Shown: positions 26,214 to 35,719 of the stretch, in pieces
Layout: each line of letters opens with the position of its first letter
Position numbering within the stretch: the first letter of the stretch is position 1
From: GCA-002708315 sp964460905
Lineage (GTDB): Bacteria > Bacteroidota > Bacteroidia > Bacteroidales > F082
Length of the DNA: 64,000 bases
Reading direction: 5' to 3'
Assembly (NCBI GenBank): GCA_964460905.1
Contig: CAYWRM010000019.1
Location: 13,570-77,569 of the forward strand
Program-made: the position numbers and the translations under genes
Notes under the pieces: generated by a model
Databases searched by the model: none
Told to the model about the DNA's origin: nothing
Seen by the model: only the letters and a program-made list of their open reading frames with translations

Positions 26214-27614
26214 ATGAAAAGAATTCTATTTATTTTAATGAGTTTGTTCTTATTTAGTTTATCTCAAATAAATGCCCAAAAAGTAACAGGGCAATTAGAT
26301 AAGGAAACAATCAATGACATTAAAGCCACATTTAAAAATACTCCTACAGATGTTGCATTAATAAATGCTGTTACACATAACGATATAAAAAAATTAGCCG
26401 AGTCTCGTGCTAATGAGGGAGCTATAACTCATTTTTTTAGTAATAGAGTTACTGCTAAAGGTATTACAAATCAAAAGTCATCTGGCAGATGTTGGTTATA
26501 TACTGGTTTGAATACACTGCGACCAATGGTTCAGGAAAAATATAATTTAAATGAATTTGAGTTTTCTCAAACTTATAATTTCTTTTGGGATCAGTTTGAA
26601 AAGACTAACTTGTTTTATGAAATAGTAATTAGTACGGCTAATAAACCAATGGATGACAGGGAAGTAGAATGGTTGTTTAAAAACGTAATAGGTGATGGAG
26701 GTCAGTGGACTACTTTTGCTGATAATATTATGAAATATGGATTAGTTCCTACTTCGGCGATGCCCGACACATATCAAAGTGAGAAAACAGCAATGATGTC
26801 GAGATTATTACGTCGTAAACTAAGGGAAGATGGGCTTCGGTTACGCGAAGTTGCAAATTCACGAATGAGTGAAGAAGCAAAGCAGGATGTAAAACTGAAA
26901 ATGCTTGCTGATATTTATCGCATACTTGTTTTAAGTCTTGGAGAGCCACCTACAGAGTTTAGCTGGCAATACAAGGATAAGGATGACAAAGTTAGTGAAT
27001 CACAATTATTTACCCCGATACAGTTTTACAATACTTTAATTGGTGTTGATTTAAATGATTATGTTATGATCATGAATGATCCGGTAAAGGAGTATAATAA
27101 ACTATATGAAGTTCAGTACGATAGAAACCTGGTTGAAGGTGGAAACTGGAAGTACATAAACCTTACAAATGATAAAATTAAAGAATTTGCAAGCAGGTCG
27201 ATAATTGCAAATGAAGCGATGTATTTTTCATGTGATGTTGGTAAGCAACTGAATATTAAAGATGGTGTTCTTGATATAAATAACTATAATTATAACGACC
27301 TGTTTGGTGTTGATTTTAATATGGAAAAAAAGCAACGTATTGAAACGTTTGAGAGTGGTTCTACACATGGGATGGCATTAATTGGTGTTAATATCTTACC
27401 TGACGGATCGATAGATAGCTGGTTGTTGGAGAATAGCTGGGGAGCTGAAAAAGGAAATAAAGGATACCTTACAATGATTGATACTTGGTTTGATGAATAT
27501 ATGTTCCGAATTGTAATCCATAAAAAATATATTGATGAAGATGTATTGAAGATTCTGGAGCAAAAACCAATTATCCTACCACCATGGGATCCAATGTTTG
27601 CAGATGAAGAATAG
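26214..27614 (+). CDS. Exported C1 aminopeptidase of the bleomycin hydrolase/PepC family
   Basis: A 466-residue papain-fold peptidase with a signal peptide (cleavage near NAQ, residue 22). Bacteroidota commonly export their PepC-like enzymes. The catalytic triad is visible: C93 in SSGRCWLY, H385 in GSTHGMALIG, N407 in LENSWG. The family trims peptides from the N-terminus and usually forms hexameric barrels. The gene stands alone after a 126-bp gap that holds no recognised promoter. Confidence 0.92.
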   Translation: MKRILFILMSLFLFSLSQINAQKVTGQLDKETINDIKATFKNTPTDVALINAVTHNDIKKLAESRANEGAITHFFSNRVTAKGITNQKSSGRCWLYTGLNTLRPMVQEKYNLNEFEFSQTYNFFWDQFEKTNLFYEIVISTANKPMDDREVEWLFKNVIGDGGQWTTFADNIMKYGLVPTSAMPDTYQSEKTAMMSRLLRRKLREDGLRLREVANSRMSEEAKQDVKLKMLADIYRILVLSLGEPPTEFSWQYKDKDDKVSESQLFTPIQFYNTLIGVDLNDYVMIMNDPVKEYNKLYEVQYDRNLVEGGNWKYINLTNDKIKEFASRSIIANEAMYFSCDVGKQLNIKDGVLDINNYNYNDLFGVDFNMEKKQRIETFESGSTHGMALIGVNILPDGSIDSWLLENSWGAEKGNKGYLTMIDTWFDEYMFRIVIHKKYIDEDVLKILEQKPIILPPWDPMFADEE

Positions 27615-27619
27615 GGATC

Positions 27620-27697
27620 TCCTATTTCATCTTATCTCATATAATTTTTTCATTCCATCATTTACGCATTTTATCATTCACTCATTTCATCATTGAA
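27620..27697. repeat. Low-complexity CATTTCATCATTCACTCATT run
   Basis: Between the peptidase and methyltransferase genes, short words such as ATCATT, CATTTA and CACTCATT recur. A very similar mix is found at 62415-62458 before the FtsX-like gene. No fixed period and no coding frame. Confidence 0.4.
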
Positions 27698-27699
27698 AC

Positions 27700-28296
27700 A
27701 TGGATTTATCGGAGCAATATTGGAATGGTCAGTATACTTCAAAAGAAATAAGGTGGGATATTGGATATGTTTCAACACCCTTAAAAGAGTATTTTGATCA
27801 GATTGAAAATAAGGATATCCGAATACTTGTTCCAGGTGCAGGTAGTGCATGGGAGGCAGAATACCTTTACCAACTGGGTTTTAAAAATACTTATGTCCTT
27901 GATTTTTCTGAAGAAGCAATTGCTAAATTCATAAATCGATGTTCATGGTTTCCTAAAAGTAATATTATCCATCAAGATTTCTTTAAGCATAATTTTACTT
28001 ATGATTTGATTGTTGAACAAACTTTTTTTAGCTCATTTCATCCTTTATCGAGGCGTGATTTTGTAAAACAAGTTTGTAGGCTTTTGAATAATAGGGGGAA
28101 ATATATGGGATTATTATTTAATCATGAATTTACTTTCAATGGACCACCATTTGGAAGCAACATACATGAATACAGACAATTATTTAAGCCATGTTTTGAA
28201 TTTGAAGTTTTTGAAATATCTACTAATTCAATCAAACCAAGAAGAGGAAGAGAAATATTTATGTTGCTGCGAAAAAAAATAACAGCTAACTTCTAA
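27700..28296 (+). CDS. TPMT-family SAM-dependent methyltransferase
   Basis: A 198-residue cytoplasmic methyltransferase of the thiopurine S-methyltransferase type. It opens with YWNGQYTSKEIRWDIGYVSTPLKEY; the SAM loop is RILVPGAGSAWEAEYL near residue 47, then the acidic strand YVLDFSEEA and the EQTFFSSFHP region. Bacterial members can methylate thiols, selenium, tellurium or chloride ions; the substrate is not predictable. It reads in the same direction as its neighbours but with separate spacers, so an operon is uncertain. Confidence 0.85.
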   Translation: MDLSEQYWNGQYTSKEIRWDIGYVSTPLKEYFDQIENKDIRILVPGAGSAWEAEYLYQLGFKNTYVLDFSEEAIAKFINRCSWFPKSNIIHQDFFKHNFTYDLIVEQTFFSSFHPLSRRDFVKQVCRLLNNRGKYMGLLFNHEFTFNGPPFGSNIHEYRQLFKPCFEFEVFEISTNSIKPRRGREIFMLLRKKITANF

Positions 28297-28370
28297 AATA
28301 TTTTTATATTAGCCCTTTATCATAAAAGAGGTCATATTTGTTGAATGGCCTATTTAAAACGATGTATATT

Positions 28371-29078
28371 ATGAGCAATGAAATTATTCAATCGGTTGGT
28401 ACTATCGTTAAAAAAGAGAAACTAGCTTCTGTTGAAAACGAAATCAAATGCAGGGCATTAATTCTTGAATCGTTATTACCTTACCCCGGTTATCATGGTA
28501 CAACAATACCTGATAATCTGGAACCCGAGTCTCTATTTGTTGTTACAAAATCTATGTATAGAGACGAAACTATTATTCGGGCAATACAGCAAGTTAAAAA
28601 AATATTTACCATTCCTTTCGATGCGGCACCTGGCACAATATATCTTAAAAATAACCCTGTAAATATTGTCCGGTTTAAAGGGCTATCTTATAACATGATA
28701 TCTGAAGTTGTAGAGCACTTTATAGATGTGGGAATTGACTTTGAAAAAGCTAAGAAAATTGCTCCATATGAAAGTCCTATTACCATAAGAAAGTTCTTCA
28801 GGTTAAGAAAATTAGCTGAGAATATTTATGAAGATATGGACGTTAATGAATTTTTCTACTTACAAGTTCCGGGGCATATTAGCTGGGATCCATTTGAAGA
28901 ACTCACAAATAGTATCAGATATAACATAGGAACTATTATTTTTGATGCAGCCCAAACAAGTGTTTATGATGCAGCTGGAATAGTTGATTTTGTTAGAATA
29001 TATGATATCGATAAAGATATAGATAAGCTTATTTCAATACGATCTAACTATTTTAATGCCATTGAAAAGTTATTGTAA
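28371..29078 (+). CDS. Conserved-looking hypothetical protein before mechanosensitive channel gene
   Basis: About 235 residues from ATG 28371 (ATG 28362 is also in frame). I do not recognise it. It has no membrane segment or signal peptide. Notable segments are LLPYPGYHGTTIPDNLEPESLFVVTK, GTIYLKNNPVNIVRFKGL and YLQVPGHISWDPFEEL. The alternation of helix and strand suggests a globular alpha/beta protein. It is followed 20 bp later by the MscS gene and then PPK2, all in one direction, so it probably belongs to that transcription unit and may share a stress-related role; this is inference from position only. Confidence 0.5.
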   Translation: MSNEIIQSVGTIVKKEKLASVENEIKCRALILESLLPYPGYHGTTIPDNLEPESLFVVTKSMYRDETIIRAIQQVKKIFTIPFDAAPGTIYLKNNPVNIVRFKGLSYNMISEVVEHFIDVGIDFEKAKKIAPYESPITIRKFFRLRKLAENIYEDMDVNEFFYLQVPGHISWDPFEELTNSIRYNIGTIIFDAAQTSVYDAAGIVDFVRIYDIDKDIDKLISIRSNYFNAIEKLL

Positions 29079-29098
29079 TAATTAAATGAGAATTGAAA

Positions 29099-30370
29099 AT
29101 GGATATTACAGCATTTTTAGATGAAATAATTGAGCATTTAATAAAATTTGGTATTTCGGAAAACCTCGCAAATCAATCCGTAAGAATATTTGCTTATTTA
29201 GTACTGCTAGTAGTTGCTTACTTTGCTTATAAGTTAACTGTTAATTTGCTTAGGCGTGTTATATTGCCTATGTTTTCTAAAACCAGAACGCATTTTGATG
29301 ACTTGTTAGTAAAAAACAGGTTCTTTGTCAGAATAGCTTTTCTTGTTCCTGCGGGTATAATTTATTTCTCAATTGAGAGTGATATGTTTACTCATGAAGC
29401 AGTGTCAGAATTAATAAAAGATGTAGCTACCGTTTTCTTTTATGTAATTACAATTCTTATATTCGAGAGTTTACTTTCTACAATAAATGACTATTATAAC
29501 AGATTTCATATAGCTAAAGATCACCCTATTAGTGGCATTATACAAGTAGTGAAGATTATAATATATTTAGTAGGTTTAATAGGTATTATTGGATTTATTT
29601 TTGATAAAAATATTAGTTCAATATTACTAGGCTTTGGTACTTTGTCAGCTGTTTTAATGTTGATATTTAAAGATCCAATACTTGGCTTTGTTGGAGGATT
29701 ACAGCTTATTTTTAATAAAATGATAGCTATCGGCGATTGGATAACTATGTCGAAATATGGAGCTGACGGTACTGTTCTTGAAATAAATCTGACTACGGTA
29801 AAAGTGCAGAATTTTGATAAAACTATTATTACAATTCCAACATATAGTTTGATATCTGATTCGTTTCAGAATTGGCGTGGCATGTCAGAATCAGGAGGTA
29901 GGAGGATAAAACGAGGTGTATATATTGATATGGATAGCGTTAAATTTTGTACTGATGAGATGCTTGAAAAATTTAAAAAGATCGAATTAATAAAGGAGTA
30001 TTTAATAAGAAAAGAAAAGGAAATTGAAGAGTATAATTCTTCGGAGAAAATAGATTCATCTATGTTGGTTAATGGAAGGCGTCAAACCAATCTTGGAATT
30101 TTTAGAGCATACTTGAAAGCTTACTTAAAGAAAAGGGCGGATATAAATAACGACATGACCTTTTTGGTTCGTCACCTAGAACCAACCGAGAAAGGTATTC
30201 CAATACAAATATATGTTTTTACTACAACAACCGATTGGGGCGAATATGAAGACATTCAGGCTGATGTTTTTGATCATATACTAGCTATTATTCCTGAATT
30301 TGAACTGATGATATTTCAATATCCATCAAATGGCGATATCTTTAAGCTTATGTCAGAAAAAGTTAACTAA
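29099..30370 (+). CDS. MscS-family mechanosensitive ion channel (YbdG-like)
   Basis: About 423 residues from ATG 29099 (a TTG two codons earlier is also possible). Roughly five membrane helices fill the first 200 residues. The pore-lining region contains GFGTLSAVLMLIFKDPILGFVGGLQLIF, followed by the beta domain IGDWITMSKYGADGTVLEINLTTVKVQNFDKTIITIP. The long C-terminal part resembles E. coli YbdG. Such channels release solutes on hypo-osmotic shock. It precedes ppk2 by 36 bp. Confidence 0.88.
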   Translation: MDITAFLDEIIEHLIKFGISENLANQSVRIFAYLVLLVVAYFAYKLTVNLLRRVILPMFSKTRTHFDDLLVKNRFFVRIAFLVPAGIIYFSIESDMFTHEAVSELIKDVATVFFYVITILIFESLLSTINDYYNRFHIAKDHPISGIIQVVKIIIYLVGLIGIIGFIFDKNISSILLGFGTLSAVLMLIFKDPILGFVGGLQLIFNKMIAIGDWITMSKYGADGTVLEINLTTVKVQNFDKTIITIPTYSLISDSFQNWRGMSESGGRRIKRGVYIDMDSVKFCTDEMLEKFKKIELIKEYLIRKEKEIEEYNSSEKIDSSMLVNGRRQTNLGIFRAYLKAYLKKRADINNDMTFLVRHLEPTEKGIPIQIYVFTTTTDWGEYEDIQADVFDHILAIIPEFELMIFQYPSNGDIFKLMSEKVN

Positions 30371-30406
30371 ATTAATTGGTTTGATATCATCTAAACTCAT
30401 CAAGTA

Positions 30407-31225
30407 ATGAAAAAGGAAAAAAAATCTTTATTGGAAAAAGACGGTAAATTAAAAGATGATGTTTATGAGCATGACTTGGCAAAACTTCAAATTGAACTGG
30501 TAAAGTTACAGGAGTGGATAAAGCTAAAAGGATTAAAAGTAGTTGTTATTTTTGAGGGTCGTGATGCTGCCGGTAAAGGTGGTGTTATAAAACGAATTAC
30601 AGAATCATTAAACCCCAGAATTTGTAGGGTTGAAGCATTAGGCACTCCAACTGAAAGAGAAAAATCACAATGGTATTTTCAAAGGTATGTAGCACATCTG
30701 CCTGCAGCCGGTGAAATGGTTCTTTTTGATCGATCGTGGTATAATAGAGCAGGAGTGGAGCATGTAATGGGTTTTTGTGAAAAGGATGAATATTGGGAGT
30801 TCTTACGATCTTGTCCAAATTTTGAACAAATGCTTATTCGATCCGGAATTATATTAATTAAATATTGGTTTTCTGTTAGTGCTAAAGAGCAGGAGAAGAG
30901 GTTTCAGTCGAGACTTAAAAATCCTGCAAAACGCTGGAAATTAAGTGATATGGATTTAAAATCGCGTGAGTTGTGGGTTGAGTATTCTAAGGCAAAGGAT
31001 AATATGTTTGATTATACCGACACAAAAATTTCACCTTGGTTTGACGTGCCTGCTGATGATAAAAAGAAAGCCCGGTTAAATACAATCAGACATTTGCTTA
31101 GCAAAATTGATTACAAAGAAATTCCGTATTCAAAGATAAAATTGCAACCAAGGATTATTGATGGCAGTTATGTACGACCTCCAATAGAGGATAATAATTT
31201 TGTTAAAGATTATTATACAGAGTAA
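30407..31225 (+). CDS. ppk2: Polyphosphate kinase 2
   Basis: A 272-residue PPK2-family enzyme, using polyphosphate to phosphorylate nucleotides (or the reverse). The Walker A loop is FEGRDAAGKGGVIKRITE near residue 47, the lid-region segment SQWYFQRYVAHLPAAGEMVLFDRSWYNRAGVEHVMGFC follows, and the C-terminal part reads KDNMFDYTDTKISPW. With a single domain it fits the one-domain class that makes NDP to NTP or NMP to NDP; the specificity cannot be fixed from sequence. It ends the putative MscS operon and converges on the permease gene. Confidence 0.93.
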   Translation: MKKEKKSLLEKDGKLKDDVYEHDLAKLQIELVKLQEWIKLKGLKVVVIFEGRDAAGKGGVIKRITESLNPRICRVEALGTPTEREKSQWYFQRYVAHLPAAGEMVLFDRSWYNRAGVEHVMGFCEKDEYWEFLRSCPNFEQMLIRSGIILIKYWFSVSAKEQEKRFQSRLKNPAKRWKLSDMDLKSRELWVEYSKAKDNMFDYTDTKISPWFDVPADDKKKARLNTIRHLLSKIDYKEIPYSKIKLQPRIIDGSYVRPPIEDNNFVKDYYTE

Positions 31226-31264
31226 TATGACTTTTGTAATGCAAATTAATGATGTAATAGGATC

Positions 31265-32551
31265 CTATGGTCTTTTTTGTTGATCTATTACTTTTTCACT
31301 ATTGTATTTATATCCCAGTTCCTCAATTCTTTTACCTAGTATTTCTGCCGAAAGGTTGTAACCCGTTACCTTTATAATATGGTTCTCGATATCAGCAACT
31401 GTAGAGGTTACATTAGGCAAAGTGATTATGCCATTTTCTACTTTTGTTTTACATTTAATACAAGTCATGCCATCAACACTTAATGTTAATTCTTCAACTC
31501 TATGAAAGGAATTATTCTCATTTATTTTTGCTTTTCTTACTCTCAAATATTTGATTGATGAGTTTATGAAACTGTAGATTAATAATGATACAAGAACTAT
31601 TGTAGAAGATATTATTACCCAATAAGGAAGAATCTCATGTTGGTGCTCACCTGTCAAATGCGATAATGGATTAAACCATCCTGCAGGAAGAAAGTTGTCA
31701 ATAACAAGCCCGAATATTAAGGAGCCTAAAATTAGCGAACTTAAATATGCTATTAATGTTTTTTTACCAAGGGTTTTCCCAATTACAGTTATGGTTGCTG
31801 CATTAGTAGCTGGACCAGCCATTAAGAAAACTAGAAGTGCCCCGGGAGATAATCCTTTAAGTAACAGTACGGCTGCTATAGGAACTGACGAAGTAGCACA
31901 AATGTAAAGAGGTATAGAAACAATAAGTATCAGCAACATGCCGCTTATTCCGCTCAGATTATATTCTGTAAAAAAATTATCCGGAATAATTACTGTGATT
32001 AAAGCTGCAATTAGTAATCCTATAACAAGCCAACTGGCAATATCAGCAACCATCTCTACAAAAGCATAACGGAAGATTTCCTTTATACTGAATTTATTTC
32101 TGATATGGCTTTTATTTTTTGCTTGCTTAATTGGCTGGCTCCTTTCAATTTTGTTAGTTACAAGCCCACCTGCAATACCTGTAAAAAAAGCAACAATTGG
32201 GCGCAGTATAGCAAATGGTAACCCTAACATCGACCATGTAACTAAAATTGAATCGATACCCGTTTGGGGTGTAGATATTAAAAATGAAACCGAAGAACCT
32301 TTTGAAGCTCCATTTTTATAAAGAGATATACCAGCAGGAAGTACACCACATGAACAAAGGGGTAATGGAATACCAAGCAAGCTTGCGTTAACAACTGCCG
32401 ACGTGCTGCTTTTTCCTAAATACCGCGACATTAAATCTGGAGGTACAAATACCTTAAGTAATCCTGCAAACAAAAACCCCAATAGTAAAAAAGGAGCCAT
32501 TTCAGATGTTAGTAAGAATAGAGCTTCAAAATAATTGCTTAAATACTGCAT
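31265..32551 (-). CDS. SO_0444-type Cu/Zn efflux permease with C-terminal HMA domain
   Basis: A 428-residue fusion: a DUF318/ArsP-like permease of about eight helices (residues 1-335) and a heavy-metal-associated domain (about 355-420). The permease has the GIPLPLCSCGVLPAG motif near residue 58, with its CSC metal-handling pair. The HMA domain has a CxxC in VDGMTCIKCKTK. The family is proposed to move copper or zinc out of the cell. It is transcribed alone, with a -7 element 30 bp upstream. Confidence 0.85.
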   Translation of the reverse strand: MQYLSNYFEALFLLTSEMAPFLLLGFLFAGLLKVFVPPDLMSRYLGKSSTSAVVNASLLGIPLPLCSCGVLPAGISLYKNGASKGSSVSFLISTPQTGIDSILVTWSMLGLPFAILRPIVAFFTGIAGGLVTNKIERSQPIKQAKNKSHIRNKFSIKEIFRYAFVEMVADIASWLVIGLLIAALITVIIPDNFFTEYNLSGISGMLLILIVSIPLYICATSSVPIAAVLLLKGLSPGALLVFLMAGPATNAATITVIGKTLGKKTLIAYLSSLILGSLIFGLVIDNFLPAGWFNPLSHLTGEHQHEILPYWVIISSTIVLVSLLIYSFINSSIKYLRVRKAKINENNSFHRVEELTLSVDGMTCIKCKTKVENGIITLPNVTSTVADIENHIIKVTGYNLSAEILGKRIEELGYKYNSEKVIDQQKRP

Positions 32552-32580
32552 ACCTTCTTGAAATTAAACTCAATTATATG

Positions 32581-32588
32581 CAAATTTA
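32581..32588 (-). promoter_or_regulatory. Minus-strand -7 element (TAAATTTG) for the metal permease
   Basis: Reads TAAATTTG on the minus strand, 29 nt before the permease start. No metal-responsive operator was recognised near it. Confidence 0.4.
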
Positions 32589-32631
32589 TATATTTTGAAT
32601 TAAGGAAAATAGTTAGGAGTTTTGTTATGAA

Positions 32632-33141
32632 TTATTTAACATTTTTTGTTTCAATAAATTCAATTACTTTCTGTAGGTCAATATCTCTTCCTGCTCTTAT
32701 TTTATATGCATCTTTTGGTATATAATGCTTACAATATTTATTGTGATTATTCCAGATGTGTTCTACATACCAATCGGGTTCTTTACCCCATCTTAAATCA
32801 ATATTTTTTCTCATAAAGAAAAATCTTCTGTCGAGAGTTAAGAAAATCTTTTTGTTAACTATTTTCGTGAGACTTTCTTTGTAGAAAGCAAAAATACCTT
32901 CAATTATTGTAATATCACTATCGTTAACAGCTTCAATAACAGCCTTTTCATATTTTACAAAATCTATTGATGCAGGGCATTCCCAGTCGATATGATCTCT
33001 TATAAGGGGAATTTTTTCATTTGGCATGGCAAAATCATCCTGACAAAGGATAGTAACTTTTTTTGAAGAAGAATAATTCTTAATTCTTCGTGCAAGGTTT
33101 GATTTTCCGGCGTTGCTAATGCCGCCTATGCCAATTACCAT
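32632..33141 (-). CDS. Small P-loop kinase of the uridine/nicotinamide riboside kinase family
   Basis: A 169-residue cytoplasmic P-loop kinase. Walker A is GGISNAGKSNLA at residues 6-17. Next come the substrate-binding CQDDFAMPNE and HIDWECPASIDF, and Walker B-like ITIIEGIFAFY near residue 80. DRRFFFMRKNIDLRWGKEPDWY forms the lid. Size and motifs resemble nicotinamide riboside kinase (NAD salvage) more than bacterial Udk, which is longer and lacks the short lid. The final assignment is uncertain. Its promoter lies about 95 bp upstream. Confidence 0.75.
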   Translation of the reverse strand: MVIGIGGISNAGKSNLARRIKNYSSSKKVTILCQDDFAMPNEKIPLIRDHIDWECPASIDFVKYEKAVIEAVNDSDITIIEGIFAFYKESLTKIVNKKIFLTLDRRFFFMRKNIDLRWGKEPDWYVEHIWNNHNKYCKHYIPKDAYKIRAGRDIDLQKVIEFIETKNVK

Positions 33142-33235
33142 TCTTATTATATATTATTAAAATATTGTTGTGTTATTAGCTACTAAATAATATCTAAAAA
33201 TTAATATGTACTAAGAGTATGATTTATTTTAGGTG

Positions 33236-33243
33236 CAAAGATA
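33236..33243 (-). promoter_or_regulatory. Minus-strand -7 element (TATCTTTG) for the small kinase
   Basis: Reads TATCTTTG on the minus strand, 94 nt before the kinase start and inside the gap after the beta-helix gene. Confidence 0.4.
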
Positions 33244-33288
33244 CGGTAAAAGTTTCTGTTCTTTTTTAGATGAACTAATTGCCAGTAG

Positions 33289-34863
33289 TTATTTTTTTCC
33301 TGAAACTAATTTTGGATAATTTCCTTTCCGCGTAATATCAATTTTATATTTTGATAATTGAGGGGGTATAGGACTAAGGTTATTTAGTTTTTTAGTTCCC
33401 TGATTGGGAATAAATTGGTATGCACCAATATCGGGATATGGTAATCTCGAGTTTCCAAGAATGTCAGTTGGAACAGTTGCAGCAATAGCTTCGTTTGCTC
33501 TTCCTACAGCTGGAGAAAGCGAATCAATTTGATAATCGTTATTTTCATAACTAACAAAAAGTGGATCTTCGTTTTTTAAAATATTTGTATAGATTTCTGT
33601 GTTGCTTACATCCAAGCTGGTTCTAAGTATGCTCGAATTAAAAAAGTAGCTAGAGTCAGCACCACCATCAAGATCAGTTTCAAATTCATTTTCATTAAAT
33701 CCATATAGAATGCTGTTGTCAAAACTAAAGTAAATTGGTATGGGGATTGGTTGATCGAGTGTGTCGATAAGGTAATTATTAATAAAAATAGCCGGAGTAT
33801 TTCTTACAGAATGAGACCAATATGCAGCTACTGTCGATTGTGTAAAACTATAGCTTCCACCTCCTGTAAAAGCAAGGTTATACCCTCCACAATTTGCCAC
33901 CACAGTATTAGTTGCTGATATATTAAAAACTCTTGAAAATACACCAATACCTGTCATGTTTTCAATTGTAACATTTTTAAGCTTTACTTCATTCTCAGTA
34001 ATCCTTAAAAATGATTCGGCTTGTATCCCAATAAACCCATTGCTAATTATCGCATTTTCAATTATGTGATTATGTCCTTGTCTTCCTTCCATAAGCCAAA
34101 TTCTGTCCCATTGCCCGGGCACATCAGCATAATCCTGCTCAAGTCTGTCACCCTTAAAAGTTACCGGATTTTCAATAGTTCCAAGTACGTTTAGCACTCC
34201 ATCTGTATATGCCCAAAGACCTGAGCTCTCATGAAAGTAAATTCTGGCACCTTCTTCAATTATTAGTTTGCCATATGAGTTAATAACTGCATAACCATAA
34301 ATAACCCAAGGTTTTTCAGATGTCCAATGAATGGTTTCCAAACTGTCAGCAATAATTTTAAATGGTGGTAAACCATCAATATATGTATCCGCTAATATGT
34401 AATTCGCATCCTGCCCCCAGGCAACTAACTTAATATTTTGTTCATTTCCGTTTGTTAGAAAGTGAATATCATCTTCAACAACGTATGGGTTATTATTGTT
34501 CTGAGGATCAATGGTTACTCTCACAAATAAATATAAACTATCACCTCCCGAAAGTTCAATATCGTTAAAAATACTCCCGCTTTCACCATCAACATTAATT
34601 CTATATGCCGATTGATCTCCCTGACCTAAACTAAGGTTAGATATTTTTATTTTATTTTTTGACGTGTTATAAATCATGAGTTTCTTAGTCGCCGAGCCTA
34701 TTGATGTAAAAACAGTATCAAAAATTACAGAGTCAGCAGAGAAACTTAGCTTTAATGATGGGTTATCGCTAATTGCTTCCTCTTTTCTGCATGACATCAA
34801 AAGAAAAAAAACAATGAAGGATAACAATATGATAACTTTATTATATCTGAAAATTATTTTCAT
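33289..34863 (-). CDS. Right-handed beta-helix-like lipoprotein
   Basis: A 524-residue lipoprotein; the lipobox is LLMSC with cysteine near residue 25. Residues 35-150 form an Ig-like region (SFSADSVIFDTVFTSIGSATKKLMIYN) with the conserved VAWGQDANY end. After that comes the parallel beta-helix part of short repeats such as ENPVTFKGDRL, NHIIENAIISNGFIGIQAE and LKNVTIENMTG. The end (DILGNSRLPYPDIGAYQF) is a motif common to choice-of-anchor beta-helix proteins. It is probably on the cell surface. Function unknown; polysaccharide binding is plausible. Confidence 0.8.
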   Translation of the reverse strand: MKIIFRYNKVIILLSFIVFFLLMSCRKEEAISDNPSLKLSFSADSVIFDTVFTSIGSATKKLMIYNTSKNKIKISNLSLGQGDQSAYRINVDGESGSIFNDIELSGGDSLYLFVRVTIDPQNNNNPYVVEDDIHFLTNGNEQNIKLVAWGQDANYILADTYIDGLPPFKIIADSLETIHWTSEKPWVIYGYAVINSYGKLIIEEGARIYFHESSGLWAYTDGVLNVLGTIENPVTFKGDRLEQDYADVPGQWDRIWLMEGRQGHNHIIENAIISNGFIGIQAESFLRITENEVKLKNVTIENMTGIGVFSRVFNISATNTVVANCGGYNLAFTGGGSYSFTQSTVAAYWSHSVRNTPAIFINNYLIDTLDQPIPIPIYFSFDNSILYGFNENEFETDLDGGADSSYFFNSSILRTSLDVSNTEIYTNILKNEDPLFVSYENNDYQIDSLSPAVGRANEAIAATVPTDILGNSRLPYPDIGAYQFIPNQGTKKLNNLSPIPPQLSKYKIDITRKGNYPKLVSGKK

Positions 34864-34888
34864 TTAATCTAATTGTATTTTTGGTTTG

Positions 34889-34896
34889 CAAATATA
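34889..34896 (-). promoter_or_regulatory. Minus-strand -7 element (TATATTTG) for the beta-helix lipoprotein
   Basis: Reads TATATTTG on the minus strand, 25 nt before the lipoprotein start. Confidence 0.45.
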
Positions 34897-34980
34897 CATT
34901 CATACATTTAGTTACTGATACGTAAAAGATTCATTTTTATTGTATTTTTACGGTTTTAGTAGAATATAAAAATTAATTCA

Positions 34981-35544
34981 ATGACGAAGAAAATAAAGAT
35001 ACTTATATCATTAATCGTCTTTTCATTTTTTGTAGCCTCACAAGGATATGCGCAATATCAAAATCTAGGATCTGCTAGCAGCTCTGAAGTAAAAGCAAAC
35101 CCATGGTTTGTTGGTGGAATGATTGGAGGTAGTTTCTCAAATAATGGAGGGAGTTTCGAAATCTCACCATTAATTGGCTATAAAATAACACCCGATGTTC
35201 ATATAGGTTCAAGGATAACATATATTTATAGCAGTTACGATTATGGTGGTACAACGGGTAATAGAAGCCTTAACCATTATGGGGTAAGTCTCTTTGGGCG
35301 TTATCGGTTTTTGAAAATGCTATTTGTACATGCTGAATATGAAGTGTTAAGTGTTGAATATCCTTATGATCAAAATACAAATGAAAGGCGAACCATTAAT
35401 AGCTTGTTTATTGGGGGAGGGCTGTATCAATCTATGGGAGGAAGAGGTTTTGCTACTATTGCAATCTTGTATAATTTACTTGAAACAAAGAATTCACCCT
35501 ACTCTAATCCGGTAATACGAATTGGATTTGGAATAGGTCTGTAA
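34981..35544 (+). CDS. Small outer-membrane beta-barrel protein
   Basis: A 187-residue exported protein with a signal peptide (KKIKILISLIVFSFFVASQGYAQ, cleaved near 25). The mature part alternates hydrophobic and polar residues with Gly-Gly pairs (VGGMIGGSFSNNGGSFEISPLIGYKI, ISSYDYGG) and ends RIGFGIGL, matching small eight-strand barrels of the OmpW/OmpX type common in Bacteroidota. The C-terminus ends in a hydrophobic residue, not the usual aromatic. Function unknown. Confidence 0.75.
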   Translation: MTKKIKILISLIVFSFFVASQGYAQYQNLGSASSSEVKANPWFVGGMIGGSFSNNGGSFEISPLIGYKITPDVHIGSRITYIYSSYDYGGTTGNRSLNHYGVSLFGRYRFLKMLFVHAEYEVLSVEYPYDQNTNERRTINSLFIGGGLYQSMGGRGFATIAILYNLLETKNSPYSNPVIRIGFGIGL

Positions 35545-35719
35545 AGCATGAATTAAAGAGTTTTTTTAAATTTGATACCTAAACCCAAAGAGCGCAAATT
35601 AGGAATATTTATTACCTTTGCATTCCTAAAAAATGATTCTGAATGCACCATAATTTTTCTGTTTTCAAATTTGGATTTTAGATAAAGCAGCAATCGCAAT
35701 TAACATGTAATTAAGCAAT

